This document shows, piece by piece, positions 8,148-17,295 of a stretch of DNA of 64,000 nucleotides. This DNA is from Nocardia puris (lineage in GTDB: Bacteria > Actinomycetota > Actinomycetes > Mycobacteriales > Mycobacteriaceae). Below the pieces are notes generated by a model. That model searched no databases, had not been told where the DNA came from, and saw nothing but the letters and a program-made list of their open reading frames with translations. The stretch covers positions 407,224-471,223 of the forward strand of contig NZ_QNRE01000001.1 of NCBI RefSeq assembly GCF_003315035.1, in the 5' to 3' direction. Positions within the stretch are counted from its first letter, which is position 1; every line of letters begins with the position of its first letter. The position numbers were made by a program, and so were the translations under genes.

Positions 8148-9523
8148 GTCTCCCTCGGGGTGGTCCAGTCGCCGGCCAGGTCGGACAGGGTGGTGGCGGT
8201 CGCGACGGCGTCGGCGACCCGGTCGGCGGCGGTGGTCAGCTGGTCTTCGGTGTGTTCGCTGGTGAGGAAGAAGCGCAGCCGTTCCTCCCCGGCGGCCACG
8301 GCGGGCGCGGCAACCGGGCCCGCGTAGATGCCGCCTTGCAGCAGCAGCGCGGAGGCGAATCCGACCTGGGCGTCGCCGGGGACGAGCACCGGGCAGATCG
8401 GCGTACCTTCGGACATGCCGAGATCGAGCCCGCGCGCCCGCACCGCCACCGTGAACAGGCGCGTGTTGTCCCATAGCCGTTGCAGCCGTTCCGGTTCGGC
8501 GTCCAAGACGTCGAGCGCGGCGAGCGCCGCGGCCGCCGCCGCGGGTGCGGGGCCGCCGGTGAGCTGGGCGACACCGGGCGCCATCTCACGCAGGGCGTCG
8601 ATGAGATCGGCGTCGCCCGCGACGAATCCGCCGGTGCTGCCCAACGCCTTGGACAGGGTGCCCATCCAGATGTCCACCGCGTCGCCGGGCAGCCCGAAAT
8701 GCTCGCGCACGCCGTGCCCGCGCGCGCCGAGCACCCCGAGCGAATGGGCCTCGTCGACCATCACCGCGCAGTCGTATTCCCGTGCCACCGCGGCGATCTC
8801 ACCGACGCGGCCGATGTCGCCGTCCATGCTGTAGTGGCCCTCGATCACGACCAGGGCCCGGTCGAATCGTGCGCGCGACATCCGCAGCACCGAGCGCAGC
8901 GAGCCGGGATCGTTGTGGCGGAACGTGATCCGCCGCGCGCCGGCCCACCGCGTGCCCGACACCACGCTGGCGTGGACGAGCGCGTCGCACACCGCCACAT
9001 CGCGCTCGCCGAGCAGGAACCCGATCACGCCGGCGTTGGTGAGGTAGCCGCTGGTGGTGATCATCGCGCCGCCCACGTCGTAGAGCCGCGCCAGCCGCTG
9101 TTCCAGCCGCTGGTACAGGTCGATCTCGCCGGAGATGATCCGGCTGGCCGAGGCCGACGCGCCGTATCGCTCGACGGCGTCCCGCGCGGCGCGCACGACA
9201 CGCGGATCATGGGCCAGGCCGAGGTAGTTGTAGCTGGAGAAATTCGTCAGCGTCCCGGCCGCGGTCTCGATCACCGGGCCGTTGGGTCCCGTGCGCGGCA
9301 GGAACAGCGGGTTGCCCATCTCGGTCAGCTCGGCCATCGACCGCACCGCCGCGCGGCGCGCCGTCGCGGTGACCACCTCGGGGTGATCGGCGAACTGCCG
9401 TCCGGGGCCGCGCCGGGGCGGGGGCGGCGGCGCGGGCGGGGGTGGTGGTGCCGCGGCCGCCGGACCGCCCCCGCCGACCCCGTCGAGCAGCCGCCGCGCG
9501 ATCTCTCGGGCATCACCGCTCAC
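8144..9523 (-). CDS. alpha-oxoamine synthase (AONS / serine palmitoyltransferase-like)
   Basis: A 459-residue fold-type I PLP enzyme of the family that joins an acyl thioester to an amino acid with loss of CO2 (BioF, KBL, ALAS, SPT). The PLP lysine is Lys292 in GTLSKALGSTGG; the DEAHSLGV aspartate and the preceding HYSMDGD segment are intact. It is about 60 residues longer than BioF because of an N-terminal extension with a proline-rich stretch (residues 26-36), possibly a docking linker to the PKS. GTG 9523 overlaps the PKS stop (GTGA), coupling the two. I infer that it releases the PKS chain as an alpha-amino ketone; the amino acid used is unknown. Confidence 0.85.
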   Translation of the reverse strand: MSGDAREIARRLLDGVGGGGPAAAAPPPPPAPPPPPRRGPGRQFADHPEVVTATARRAAVRSMAELTEMGNPLFLPRTGPNGPVIETAAGTLTNFSSYNYLGLAHDPRVVRAARDAVERYGASASASRIISGEIDLYQRLEQRLARLYDVGGAMITTSGYLTNAGVIGFLLGERDVAVCDALVHASVVSGTRWAGARRITFRHNDPGSLRSVLRMSRARFDRALVVIEGHYSMDGDIGRVGEIAAVAREYDCAVMVDEAHSLGVLGARGHGVREHFGLPGDAVDIWMGTLSKALGSTGGFVAGDADLIDALREMAPGVAQLTGGPAPAAAAAALAALDVLDAEPERLQRLWDNTRLFTVAVRARGLDLGMSEGTPICPVLVPGDAQVGFASALLLQGGIYAGPVAAPAVAAGEERLRFFLTSEHTEDQLTTAADRVADAVATATTLSDLAGDWTTPRET

Positions 9524-12500
9524 GACTGCGTCCCCTGTCCGGCCACGATGGCCTCGGCGATGCGCGCGCCCGCTTGCCGCAGGTCGAAACTGCGACCCAA
9601 TTGCAGCGAGATGAGCTGTACGCCGAGGGCTTTACTGGCCCGCGCGCCGAACTCCACGCCCATCAGGGAGTCCAGGCCGAGTTCGGTGACCGGGACGGTG
9701 AGGTCGATGGAGTCCGCGGACACGCCCATCACCTCGGCCAATTGCTCGGCGAGCATATTCGCCACCACCTCACCGCGTTTGGCCTCGTCGAGTTCCGCCA
9801 GCGCGGCACGCAACCGCTCGCCGGCGGAGTTCTCCTCGGCGGCCGCCGCGACCTGGCCGGCGGTGCGCGAGAGGTGCCGCAGGTGGGCGACCGCGCTGTC
9901 CAGGCGCGACCAGTCGATCGGGATGATCGCCGCCTGCGTGACGCCCAGCCGCAACGCCTGCTCCAGGTAGGCGGGTCCGTCGTCCATATCGATGGGATCG
10001 AATCCCGCGGCGCGCAAGTACTTCTCGACGGCCTCGTCGGCGGCCATCCCGCCGCCGGTGCCCGCCATGTGGCCCCAGCCGATGCAGGTCACGCGGTGGC
10101 CCCGGCGGTGCAGCGCCTCCGCGAACGCCTGGATCGCGGCGTTCGCGGCGTTGTAGTTGTACTGGCCGAAGATGCCGAACATCGACCCGCCGGAGGAGTA
10201 GAGCACGAACTGATCGAGCGAGATCCCCGCGCCGGTGACGGCGGCGTGCAGGGCGCGGGCACCCTCGACCTTCGGCCGGTACACGCGCTCCAGCGCGTCG
10301 AGGTCCAAGTCGGCGACGCGCCGGTCGGCCACCGCACCGGCCGTGTGGAACACCCCGCGCAACGGATGCCGCTCGGAATGGTTGCGGCGCACCATCTCCG
10401 CGACCGCGCCGGCGTCGGTGACGTCGACCAGTTCCTCGGTGACCTCGATGCCCAGCGCCCGCCACGCCGCCAGCTGCCTGCGCGCGATCTCGGTGGTGGC
10501 GCCGCCGCGCCCGGCCAGGACCAGGTGCCGGGCGCCCTTGTCGGCGAGCCAGCGGCCGGTGGCCAGCCCGAAACCGCCGAAGCCGCCGGTGATCAGGTAG
10601 CGCGCGTCGGCGTGGATCCGCACCTCGTGCCAGGCCGGGCGCACCGGGGGCGCGTCGTCGGTGAGGCCCACCGCGACCCGGCCTCTGCGTTCGGAACGCA
10701 GCACCTCGTCGAACGCGCGCGCCACCTCGCCGGCCGGGAATACGTCGAACGGCAGGGGCCGGTACTCGCGCGCCCCGATCTTCTCGTAGACCCCGCGCAC
10801 CAGGGCGATCACCTCCCCGGGCCGGTGCGCCATCATCCGGTCGAGGTCGATGGAGAAGTAGGTGACGTTCTTGTCGAACGCCGCCATATCGAGGGTGCCG
10901 CCGAGGTAGATGTCGGCCTTGCCGATCTCCACGATGCGCCCGAACTCGGCCGCGGCCTTGAAATTGCGGCGCAGGGCCTCGCCGGGCGCGGTGCTCAGGA
11001 TGACGTCCGCGCCGCGACCGCCGGTGAGCCCGAGCACGTCGTCGGCGAAATTCAGCGAGCGCGAGGCCAGCGTGTGGTCGGCGCCCTGGTCGCGGGCGTA
11101 GGCGCGGCGTTCGACGGTGCTCGCGGTGCCGATCACCGTCGCGCCCGCCGCTTTCGCGACCTGGATCGCGGCCGATCCCACCCCGCCCGCCGCGCCGTGC
11201 ACGAGCACCGTCTCCCCGGGCCGGACGCGCGCCAGGGTCAGCAGCGCGTACTCGGCGGTGGCGAAAGCGGTGGTGCTGGTGCAGGTTCCGGGCTCGAGGG
11301 ACAGATCCGCCACGCCCACGGGCGCGCTGATCGGTGTCGCTTCGGGGACGCCGGTCGGTACGGAACCGTTGCGGTCGGCGGTCTCCCGATTCCGAGCGTC
11401 GCCGGACGCGGCGCGGGACCCTACGGGCGCGGGCGTCGCGGTGGTCCAGGGCACCGCGAGGATCAGGTCGGCGGGCGAGAGGTGGTAGCGGGTGAGCATG
11501 CCCCGCGCCGCCGTGCCGACCAGATCGCCCTCGCGCAGTCCGGTCACCCCCGGGCCCACACGCGTGATGACGCCGACGCCCTCCATACCGGGGCTGGTCC
11601 CGAAATAGGTGGGGCTCAACTCTCTTTCGCCGAGCAGCCCGATGACCTTGAGCGGGTCCTTGTAGTTCAGGCCGACCGCCTGCATCCGCAATTCGACCTC
11701 CCCGGGACCCGGCGCGGGCCGGGCGCAGCGCCGCCACCCGAGTTGCGAGAGGATCCGCGAGGGCGGCACCTCCAGGGCGAAGTTGGCCTCCGGATCGGTG
11801 AGCGGTTCGGCCCGGTCCATCGCGGCCAGCCGCTGCGGCAGCGTCCGCGTCACGACGGGCGACCACCGTAAACCGTTGCGCAGCATGATCTCGTCGGCGT
11901 TGTCGTGGGAGAAGGCGCCCGGCACAGTGAGTTCGGCGGTCAGCTCGGCGAGAGTGGTGTCGGGATCGGTGTCGATCAGCCGCCAGCGCAGCCTGGACTG
12001 CTCGCTCAGCAGGACGCGGCGCGCCCCAGCCAGGGCGGCGTGACCCGAGTCGGGTTCGGCGTCATCGTCCGGGTGGGCGAACGCGCGCTCGGTGACCACG
12101 GTGACGTAGACGCTGCCGTCGCCCAGGCCGGGCATCGTCGCCTCACGCGCGGCCAGGTCGGCGTCGAGGAAGGTCTCGATCGTCACGGCGATCCGTTTCA
12201 GCGTCCACAGCGCCGCGACGTCGTCGCCGGCGCCCGCCACCACGCACACGTGCAGGCGCGGCCTGCCCGCCGCGGCGGCGGTCCGAAGACGTTCCCCGAG
12301 AACGGCTTCCAGGTCGTCGCTCGCCTCGGCCCCGAACGTGAACGCGTGCGGCAGCGCGCCCGCGAGGCGGCCCGCGCGCGGATGCGGCGTGCTCCCGAGC
12401 GCCACCACCAGCGTCGCACTGTCGTCGGGGGCGGGCAGCTGGGCTGGGTCCAGGGGGTCGCGCAGGTCCCAGACCTCCTCGTAGAACAGATCCGTCAGAC

Positions 12501-15500
12501 CGTCCAGCGCGGTGCGGCCCGGTGTGATCGAGCCGAACCGGACACCCTCCAGGTGCAGGCACAGCGCCCCCTCGGCATCGACCACGCCGATGTCGGCGGC
12601 GAGCGGGTCGGTGGCGTGCCTGCGGGCGACCACCCGCACCTGCCCCGACACGGGCCCGAAACGGCGCACCGTGGCGACTCCCACCGGGACCACGGTGCCC
12701 TGCAACCGGCCCACCGCCGAACCGACCAGCAGCGCCACGGTCTGGAACGCCGCGTCGGTGACGCACGGGTGGGCGAGATAGCCAGCGCCGGAATCTGTTT
12801 CGGCGTCGACGGTCGCGACCGCCACCTCCGGGGACACGTGCAGCGTGCGCACCCGCCGGAACGCCGGGCCGTACTCCAGCCCGCGCCCGGCGAGGCCGGT
12901 GTAGAACTCGGCGGGATCGACCTCGATCAGCCCGTCGGCGGCGGGCACCTCGACGGCGAACGACTCGAACGCGCCCTCCACGAGGCGACCGGTGGCGTGG
13001 ACGGTCCACACCGTGCCCGCGGCGGAGCGGGAACGGATCGTGAACCGCCGCGTCGACTCCTCCACCTGGGTGCGCAGCACCGGGGCTTCGGCGGGGTCGG
13101 CGACCAGGGGCGCGACGAACCGGACGTCCTCGGCGGCGACCGACGCCGCCGACGTCCGGGTGGCCGCCGCGGCCAGCGCCGCCTCCAGATAGGCCGCACC
13201 GGGCAGCAAGCGCGCACCGCCGACGACGTGATCGGGCAGCCAGGGTAGCGTTTCGGCGCTCAGGCGCAGCTCCCACTCGGAGCCGCCGTCGAGATCCGGG
13301 TCACCGAGCATGCGGTACCCGTCGGGCGTGCCGTGCTTCATCTGGGTGAGCAGCGGGAGTTCGTCGCGCAGCGCCTGCTGCTGCCACGGATAGCGCGGGA
13401 GCGGGAGATGCGGTGCGGGAGAGGGGAACAGCGCGCCGATGTCGAGCGCGCCCGCCGCGTACAGACCGGCCAGGGTCCGGCGCAGGCTCTCCGCGTCCGG
13501 CTGGGTGCGATCCAAGGTCGCCACGGTCGTCCCGGACTCCCCCGCCGTCAGCAGGATCTCGCGGACGTTGGCCGAAAGCACCGGGTGCGGGCCCACTTCC
13601 AGGAACACCCGGTGCCCGCCGCGCACGAGCGCGTCGATCGCGTCGGCGAAGCGGACCGGCTGCCGCACGTTCGCGCACCAGTATTCGGCGTCCCAGCCGC
13701 CCTCGGTCACCTGCCCGCCGGTGACGGTCGAGTACAGCGGGATCGCCGGTTCCCGCGGCGTGAGAGACGCCAGCGCGGTGCGCAGCTCGTCGAGGATGCC
13801 GTCCATGACCCGGCTGTGATACGGCACCTCGACGCGCAGCATGCGCGCGAATATGCCTTGTTCCGAGAGGGATTCGGCCAGCGCCTGCAATTGCCCGGTA
13901 TCGCCGGAGAGAGTTGCGGCCGACGGGCTGTTGATCGCGGCGACGTCGATGCGAGCGTCGGGGTCGAGCAGTTCACGCACCCGGTCGGCCGGCAGGCCCA
14001 CCGCGAGCATCCCGCCCGATCCGGCGGTGCTCGCCTGCAACCGGGCGCGATGGTGGGCGACCAGCAACGCCTCGCGCAGCGACAGCATGCCCGTCACGTA
14101 CGCCGCCGCCACCTCGCCCACGCTGTGCCCCACCACGGCCTCGGGGCGCACCCCGAGTTCGGCGAGTTCGCGCACCAGCGCCACCTGCACGAGGAAGTTG
14201 GCGGGCTGGGCGACCTCCGTCGCCGTCACGCGCGACTCGTCCTCGGGCCGGCGCAGTTCCGCCAGAATCGACCACCCGGCGATGCCACGGAAGACCTCGT
14301 CGATGCGGGCGGCCTCGGCGGCGAACGCCCCGCCCGCCGCCAGCAGATCCCGCGCCATCGCCCACCACTGCGGGCCCATCCCGGAGAAGACGAAGACCAG
14401 ACCGGCCGAGCGCGCGGGAATCGGGCGCACCGCGCCCTCCCCGGACGCGAACTCCCGCAGCGCGTCCGGCAGTCCGGCCGGGTCCGCGAAAGGCAGCGCG
14501 GCACGCAAGCGGTGGTGCGCGCGACGGGTCCAGGCCGCTTCGGCGAGCCGGGCCGGGTCGGTGCCCGCGGCGATCAGACCGGCGTAGCCGGCGGCCAATG
14601 CGCGCACGGCGGGCTCGCTGCGCGCCGAGAGCGGCAGCACTCCGAAATGCTTCGGCTCCCAATGGAATTCGTGCTCATCGCGACGCGGCGGCTCGCCGAT
14701 GACGGCGTGTGCGTTGGTGCCGCCGTAGCCGAACCCGTTGATCGCCAGCACCATCCGCTCGACCTCGGGCCCGACCGGCTCCGCCTCGAGCTGCACCGCC
14801 AGGCGTAGATCGTCGAAGGGGATGTCGGGGTTGGGTTCGTCGAACCAGCCCTGCGGCGGCAGCGTTCGATGATGCACCGCCAGTGCGGATTTGATGATGC
14901 TCGCGATACCCGAAGCCGCCTCGGTGTGCCCGAGGGTGGCTTTCACCGAACCGACGCCGAGCGGCGTCTCGCGCCCCGCCACCGCGCCGTAGACGCGGCC
15001 GATGGCACGCAACTCCAGCGGATCACCCACCGGGGTGCCGGTGCCGTGCGCCTCCACATAGGACACCTGGTGCGCGGCGATGCCCGAGCGCGCCAGCACG
15101 GTGCGCGCCAGATCCTCCTGGGAATCGCTGTTGGGCACCGTGATCGCGGTGGTGCGGCCGTCCTGATTGGTGCCGGTCGCCTCCACGACGGCGTAGATCC
15201 GGTCGCCGTCGCGCAGCGCGTCGTCGAGCCTGCGCAGCACCACCATGCCCGCGCCCTCGCCGCGCCCGTACCCGTCGGCGGCGGCCGCGAAGGATTTGCT
15301 GCGCCCATCGGCGGCGAGGAATCCGCCCTTGCACATCATGACGAACGTCTCGGGTTGCAGCATCATCGTCACACCGCCCGCCAGCGCCATCCGGCAGTCG
15401 CCGTCGGCGATGCCCCGGCACGCCAGATGAAAGGCCACCAGCGACGACGAGCAAGCCGTGTCCACGGTGAGCGCGGGCCCGATCAGGTTGAGCGCGTACG

Positions 15501-15975
15501 CGATCCGGTTGGACAGCATGGTGTAGGAGGCGCTGGCGGCGGTATGCATGTCGACGTGGGCCAGCGCGGGACCGGCCACGGCGGTGATGGTGTGGTCGGC
15601 GGTGAACGCGCCCACGTACACGCCCACCTGTTCGCCCGACACACGACCCGCGACCCCGGCGTCGTCCAGCGCCTCCCAGGCCACTTCGAGGATCTGGCGC
15701 TGCTGCGGGTCCAGTCCGGTGGCCTCGCGCGGCGACATGCCGAAGAAGTCCGGATCGAACAGCCACGGATCGGCGGTGAGGAACGCGCCGCGCCGGGTGT
15801 ACATCCGTCCGGCGGCCCGTTTGTCGGAATCGTAGTAGCGCCGCCAATCCCACCGCTGCGGCGGAATGTCGACCACCCCGTCCTTCTTGCCCACCACGAA
15901 TTCCCAGAACGATTCCGGAGAATCGATCCCGCCGGCGTACCGGCACCCGATGCCGACAATTGCGATCTTCGACAC
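9520..15975 (-). CDS. reducing type I polyketide synthase, KS-AT-DH-ER-KR-ACP
   Basis: A 2151-residue single-module synthase. Visible landmarks are KS Cys175 (DTACSSSL) with its two histidine motifs; AT Ser618 (GHSVGE); DH His916 (HVVGGARLLP) and Asp1074; the ER nucleotide site near 1593 (HGAAGGVGS); the KR nucleotide site near 1798 and Tyr1941; and ACP Ser2103 (GLDSL). Every reducing domain looks active, so a saturated chain made iteratively is likely. There is no thioesterase, which fits off-loading by the overlapping oxoamine synthase. The AT motif is PYHS (719-721), neither HAFH nor YASH, leaving the extender unit open. About 48 low-complexity residues interrupt the ER (1511-1558). Start GTG 15975 is set by an ideal ribosome-binding site. 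Confidence 0.9.
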   Translation of the reverse strand: MSKIAIVGIGCRYAGGIDSPESFWEFVVGKKDGVVDIPPQRWDWRRYYDSDKRAAGRMYTRRGAFLTADPWLFDPDFFGMSPREATGLDPQQRQILEVAWEALDDAGVAGRVSGEQVGVYVGAFTADHTITAVAGPALAHVDMHTAASASYTMLSNRIAYALNLIGPALTVDTACSSSLVAFHLACRGIADGDCRMALAGGVTMMLQPETFVMMCKGGFLAADGRSKSFAAAADGYGRGEGAGMVVLRRLDDALRDGDRIYAVVEATGTNQDGRTTAITVPNSDSQEDLARTVLARSGIAAHQVSYVEAHGTGTPVGDPLELRAIGRVYGAVAGRETPLGVGSVKATLGHTEAASGIASIIKSALAVHHRTLPPQGWFDEPNPDIPFDDLRLAVQLEAEPVGPEVERMVLAINGFGYGGTNAHAVIGEPPRRDEHEFHWEPKHFGVLPLSARSEPAVRALAAGYAGLIAAGTDPARLAEAAWTRRAHHRLRAALPFADPAGLPDALREFASGEGAVRPIPARSAGLVFVFSGMGPQWWAMARDLLAAGGAFAAEAARIDEVFRGIAGWSILAELRRPEDESRVTATEVAQPANFLVQVALVRELAELGVRPEAVVGHSVGEVAAAYVTGMLSLREALLVAHHRARLQASTAGSGGMLAVGLPADRVRELLDPDARIDVAAINSPSAATLSGDTGQLQALAESLSEQGIFARMLRVEVPYHSRVMDGILDELRTALASLTPREPAIPLYSTVTGGQVTEGGWDAEYWCANVRQPVRFADAIDALVRGGHRVFLEVGPHPVLSANVREILLTAGESGTTVATLDRTQPDAESLRRTLAGLYAAGALDIGALFPSPAPHLPLPRYPWQQQALRDELPLLTQMKHGTPDGYRMLGDPDLDGGSEWELRLSAETLPWLPDHVVGGARLLPGAAYLEAALAAAATRTSAASVAAEDVRFVAPLVADPAEAPVLRTQVEESTRRFTIRSRSAAGTVWTVHATGRLVEGAFESFAVEVPAADGLIEVDPAEFYTGLAGRGLEYGPAFRRVRTLHVSPEVAVATVDAETDSGAGYLAHPCVTDAAFQTVALLVGSAVGRLQGTVVPVGVATVRRFGPVSGQVRVVARRHATDPLAADIGVVDAEGALCLHLEGVRFGSITPGRTALDGLTDLFYEEVWDLRDPLDPAQLPAPDDSATLVVALGSTPHPRAGRLAGALPHAFTFGAEASDDLEAVLGERLRTAAAAGRPRLHVCVVAGAGDDVAALWTLKRIAVTIETFLDADLAAREATMPGLGDGSVYVTVVTERAFAHPDDDAEPDSGHAALAGARRVLLSEQSRLRWRLIDTDPDTTLAELTAELTVPGAFSHDNADEIMLRNGLRWSPVVTRTLPQRLAAMDRAEPLTDPEANFALEVPPSRILSQLGWRRCARPAPGPGEVELRMQAVGLNYKDPLKVIGLLGERELSPTYFGTSPGMEGVGVITRVGPGVTGLREGDLVGTAARGMLTRYHLSPADLILAVPWTTATPAPVGSRAASGDARNRETADRNGSVPTGVPEATPISAPVGVADLSLEPGTCTSTTAFATAEYALLTLARVRPGETVLVHGAAGGVGSAAIQVAKAAGATVIGTASTVERRAYARDQGADHTLASRSLNFADDVLGLTGGRGADVILSTAPGEALRRNFKAAAEFGRIVEIGKADIYLGGTLDMAAFDKNVTYFSIDLDRMMAHRPGEVIALVRGVYEKIGAREYRPLPFDVFPAGEVARAFDEVLRSERRGRVAVGLTDDAPPVRPAWHEVRIHADARYLITGGFGGFGLATGRWLADKGARHLVLAGRGGATTEIARRQLAAWRALGIEVTEELVDVTDAGAVAEMVRRNHSERHPLRGVFHTAGAVADRRVADLDLDALERVYRPKVEGARALHAAVTGAGISLDQFVLYSSGGSMFGIFGQYNYNAANAAIQAFAEALHRRGHRVTCIGWGHMAGTGGGMAADEAVEKYLRAAGFDPIDMDDGPAYLEQALRLGVTQAAIIPIDWSRLDSAVAHLRHLSRTAGQVAAAAEENSAGERLRAALAELDEAKRGEVVANMLAEQLAEVMGVSADSIDLTVPVTELGLDSLMGVEFGARASKALGVQLISLQLGRSFDLRQAGARIAEAIVAGQGTQS

Positions 15976-15982
15976 GTGACTG

Positions 15983-15989
15983 CTCCTCC
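15983..15989 (-). promoter_or_regulatory. ribosome-binding site deciding the PKS start
   Basis: GGAGGAG on the minus strand lies 7 nt before GTG 15975, which begins the KS domain directly (SKIAIVGIG). The frame is open 77 codons further upstream, but that part has no family similarity and no comparable site. Confidence 0.8.
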
Positions 15990-16280
15990 ACGACACCGGC
16001 GCGCGCGACAACCCGCCGCCGGTCGGATGAAGATCCGCGGGCGGGCGCGCCCACGGACAAAGAAACGAGTTGTGAAACTCCTTGCGGAACAACGGCTTTC
16101 CTGCGTCAGGGAAAGGTTCTCGCCGTTCGCTCCCGAGCCCCAGGCTAGTCCGGCGCGACGCGGTACGCAGCGGTACTGTTCTCCCGACAACCAGCAAGAT
16201 CAACAATTGTGAACGATTCCGAAAACCGGCGCGGAAGCGCTGCGAGTGCCCACAAAATCAGGGGCACTTGCACGGGGAAA

Positions 16281-16297
16281 GTGTTGGTAGACAACAC
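16281..16297. promoter_or_regulatory. inverted repeat, probable operator
   Basis: GTGTTG and CAACAC form a perfect 6-bp inverted repeat with a 5-nt spacer. It lies between the divergent PKS operon and reductase gene, just upstream of the reductase promoter, so one dimeric repressor could control both directions. The regulator is not identified. Confidence 0.5.
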
Positions 16298-16300
16298 AGT

Positions 16301-16328
16301 TTCACAATTCGCGCGGGCCGCTTACCGT
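16301..16328 (+). promoter_or_regulatory. candidate promoter of the reductase, leaderless
   Basis: TTCACA and TACCGT are separated by 16 nt. The -10 hexamer ends 6 nt before ATG 16335, placing the transcription start at or next to the A of the start codon. No ribosome-binding site is present. Confidence 0.5.
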
Positions 16329-16334
16329 GATCCC

Positions 16335-17153
16335 ATGAACGATCTGCGCGGGCGGCACGCCTTGATCACCGGCGGCTCCAGCGGAATTGGGCTGGCCGTC
16401 GCGGAACGCCTCGGGCACGAGGGCGTGGCGCTCTCGTTGATCGCCCGCGACACGGCACGGCTCGAAGGCGCGGCGGACCGCTTGCGCGCCAACGGCATCC
16501 GGGTGCGCACAGCTTCGGCCGACGTGTCCGACGCGGACGCGGTGCGGGCGGCCATCGCCGAACTCACCACCGACGCACCCGTCGACATCGCCGTCTGCTC
16601 GGCCGGCGCGGTGATACCCGGGCGTTTCCTGGAACTCGCCGACGAGGACTTCCGCCGGATGATGGAGGTGGACTACTTCGGCGTGCTGCACGTGCTGCGC
16701 ACGCTCGCCCCCGGCATGGTGGCCCGGGGGCGCGGCTCGCTGGTCGCGGTGGCGTCGGCCGCCGCGCTCGTCGGCGTGTACGGCTATTCCGCCTACGGCC
16801 CGGCCAAATTCGCAGTGCGCGGCCTCTGCGAGGCGCTGCGCCTCGAGCTGCGCCCGCACGGCGTGCACGTCGCCTGCGTCTACCCCGCCGACGTCGACAC
16901 ACCGATGCTGACCGAGGAGAAGGCGACCCGCCCGGCCGAGACCACCGCCCTCAACGGCGCCATTCCCGCCATCCCGCCCGCCCGCGTGGCCGACGCCGTC
17001 CTGGCCGCCGTGCTGGAACGCCGCTTCGAGGTGTACCCCGATCTGCGCACCGCCGCCCTCGCCCGCTTCGCCCCGCTGTTCGCACCGGTCATCCGGAACT
17101 CCTTCGACCGCGCCATCCGCCGGGTCCGGCCGACCGAGCCACCCACGCCCTGA
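16335..17153 (+). CDS. short-chain dehydrogenase/reductase, 3-ketodihydrosphingosine-reductase-like
   Basis: A 272-residue classical SDR. It has the NADP(H) site TGGSSGIG (12-19) and a catalytic triad of Ser141, Tyr154 and Lys158 in SAYGPAKFAVRGLCEAL. The segment YPADVDTPMLTEE after it resembles the YPPDTDTPGFAEE segment of eukaryotic 3-ketodihydrosphingosine reductase, which reduces the keto group of the serine palmitoyltransferase product. That match, beside a PKS/oxoamine synthase operon on the facing strand, suggests it reduces the alpha-amino ketone to an amino alcohol. The ATG at 16335 fits a leaderless promoter; the frame is open to 16209 but that part has no homology. Confidence 0.85.
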   Translation: MNDLRGRHALITGGSSGIGLAVAERLGHEGVALSLIARDTARLEGAADRLRANGIRVRTASADVSDADAVRAAIAELTTDAPVDIAVCSAGAVIPGRFLELADEDFRRMMEVDYFGVLHVLRTLAPGMVARGRGSLVAVASAAALVGVYGYSAYGPAKFAVRGLCEALRLELRPHGVHVACVYPADVDTPMLTEEKATRPAETTALNGAIPAIPPARVADAVLAAVLERRFEVYPDLRTAALARFAPLFAPVIRNSFDRAIRRVRPTEPPTP

Positions 17154-17189
17154 CCCGGCAGCGCCCCGCGAGCAGGCACTTTTCGCATA

Positions 17190-17239
17190 TCTGGCAAAGA
17201 GCCTTGCCAACATTCGAATTCTGGAAGAGAATCTTGCCA
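17190..17239. promoter_or_regulatory. two copies of a 20-bp operator, 30 bp apart
   Basis: TCTGGCAAAGAGCCTTGCCA (17190-17209) and TCTGGAAGAGAATCTTGCCA (17220-17239) agree at most positions. The first is an inverted repeat (TGGCAA/TTGCCA); the second is framed by TTCTGG/CCAGAA. Their 30-bp phase is three helical turns, as for cooperative dimers on one DNA face. A TTGCCA and a GAGAAT 17 nt apart could form a promoter inside them. They stand in front of the DUF2236 gene. Confidence 0.6.
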
Positions 17240-17295
17240 GAACTGATGGCAGGTGGACGCCGCCGCGCGGCGCCCGCGCTCAAAGGAGAGCTCCC

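Noticed and set aside
9442..11871. A plus-strand open frame of 809 codons
   Set aside because: It is antisense to the ER-KR-ACP part of the PKS, whose catalytic motifs are complete on the minus strand.
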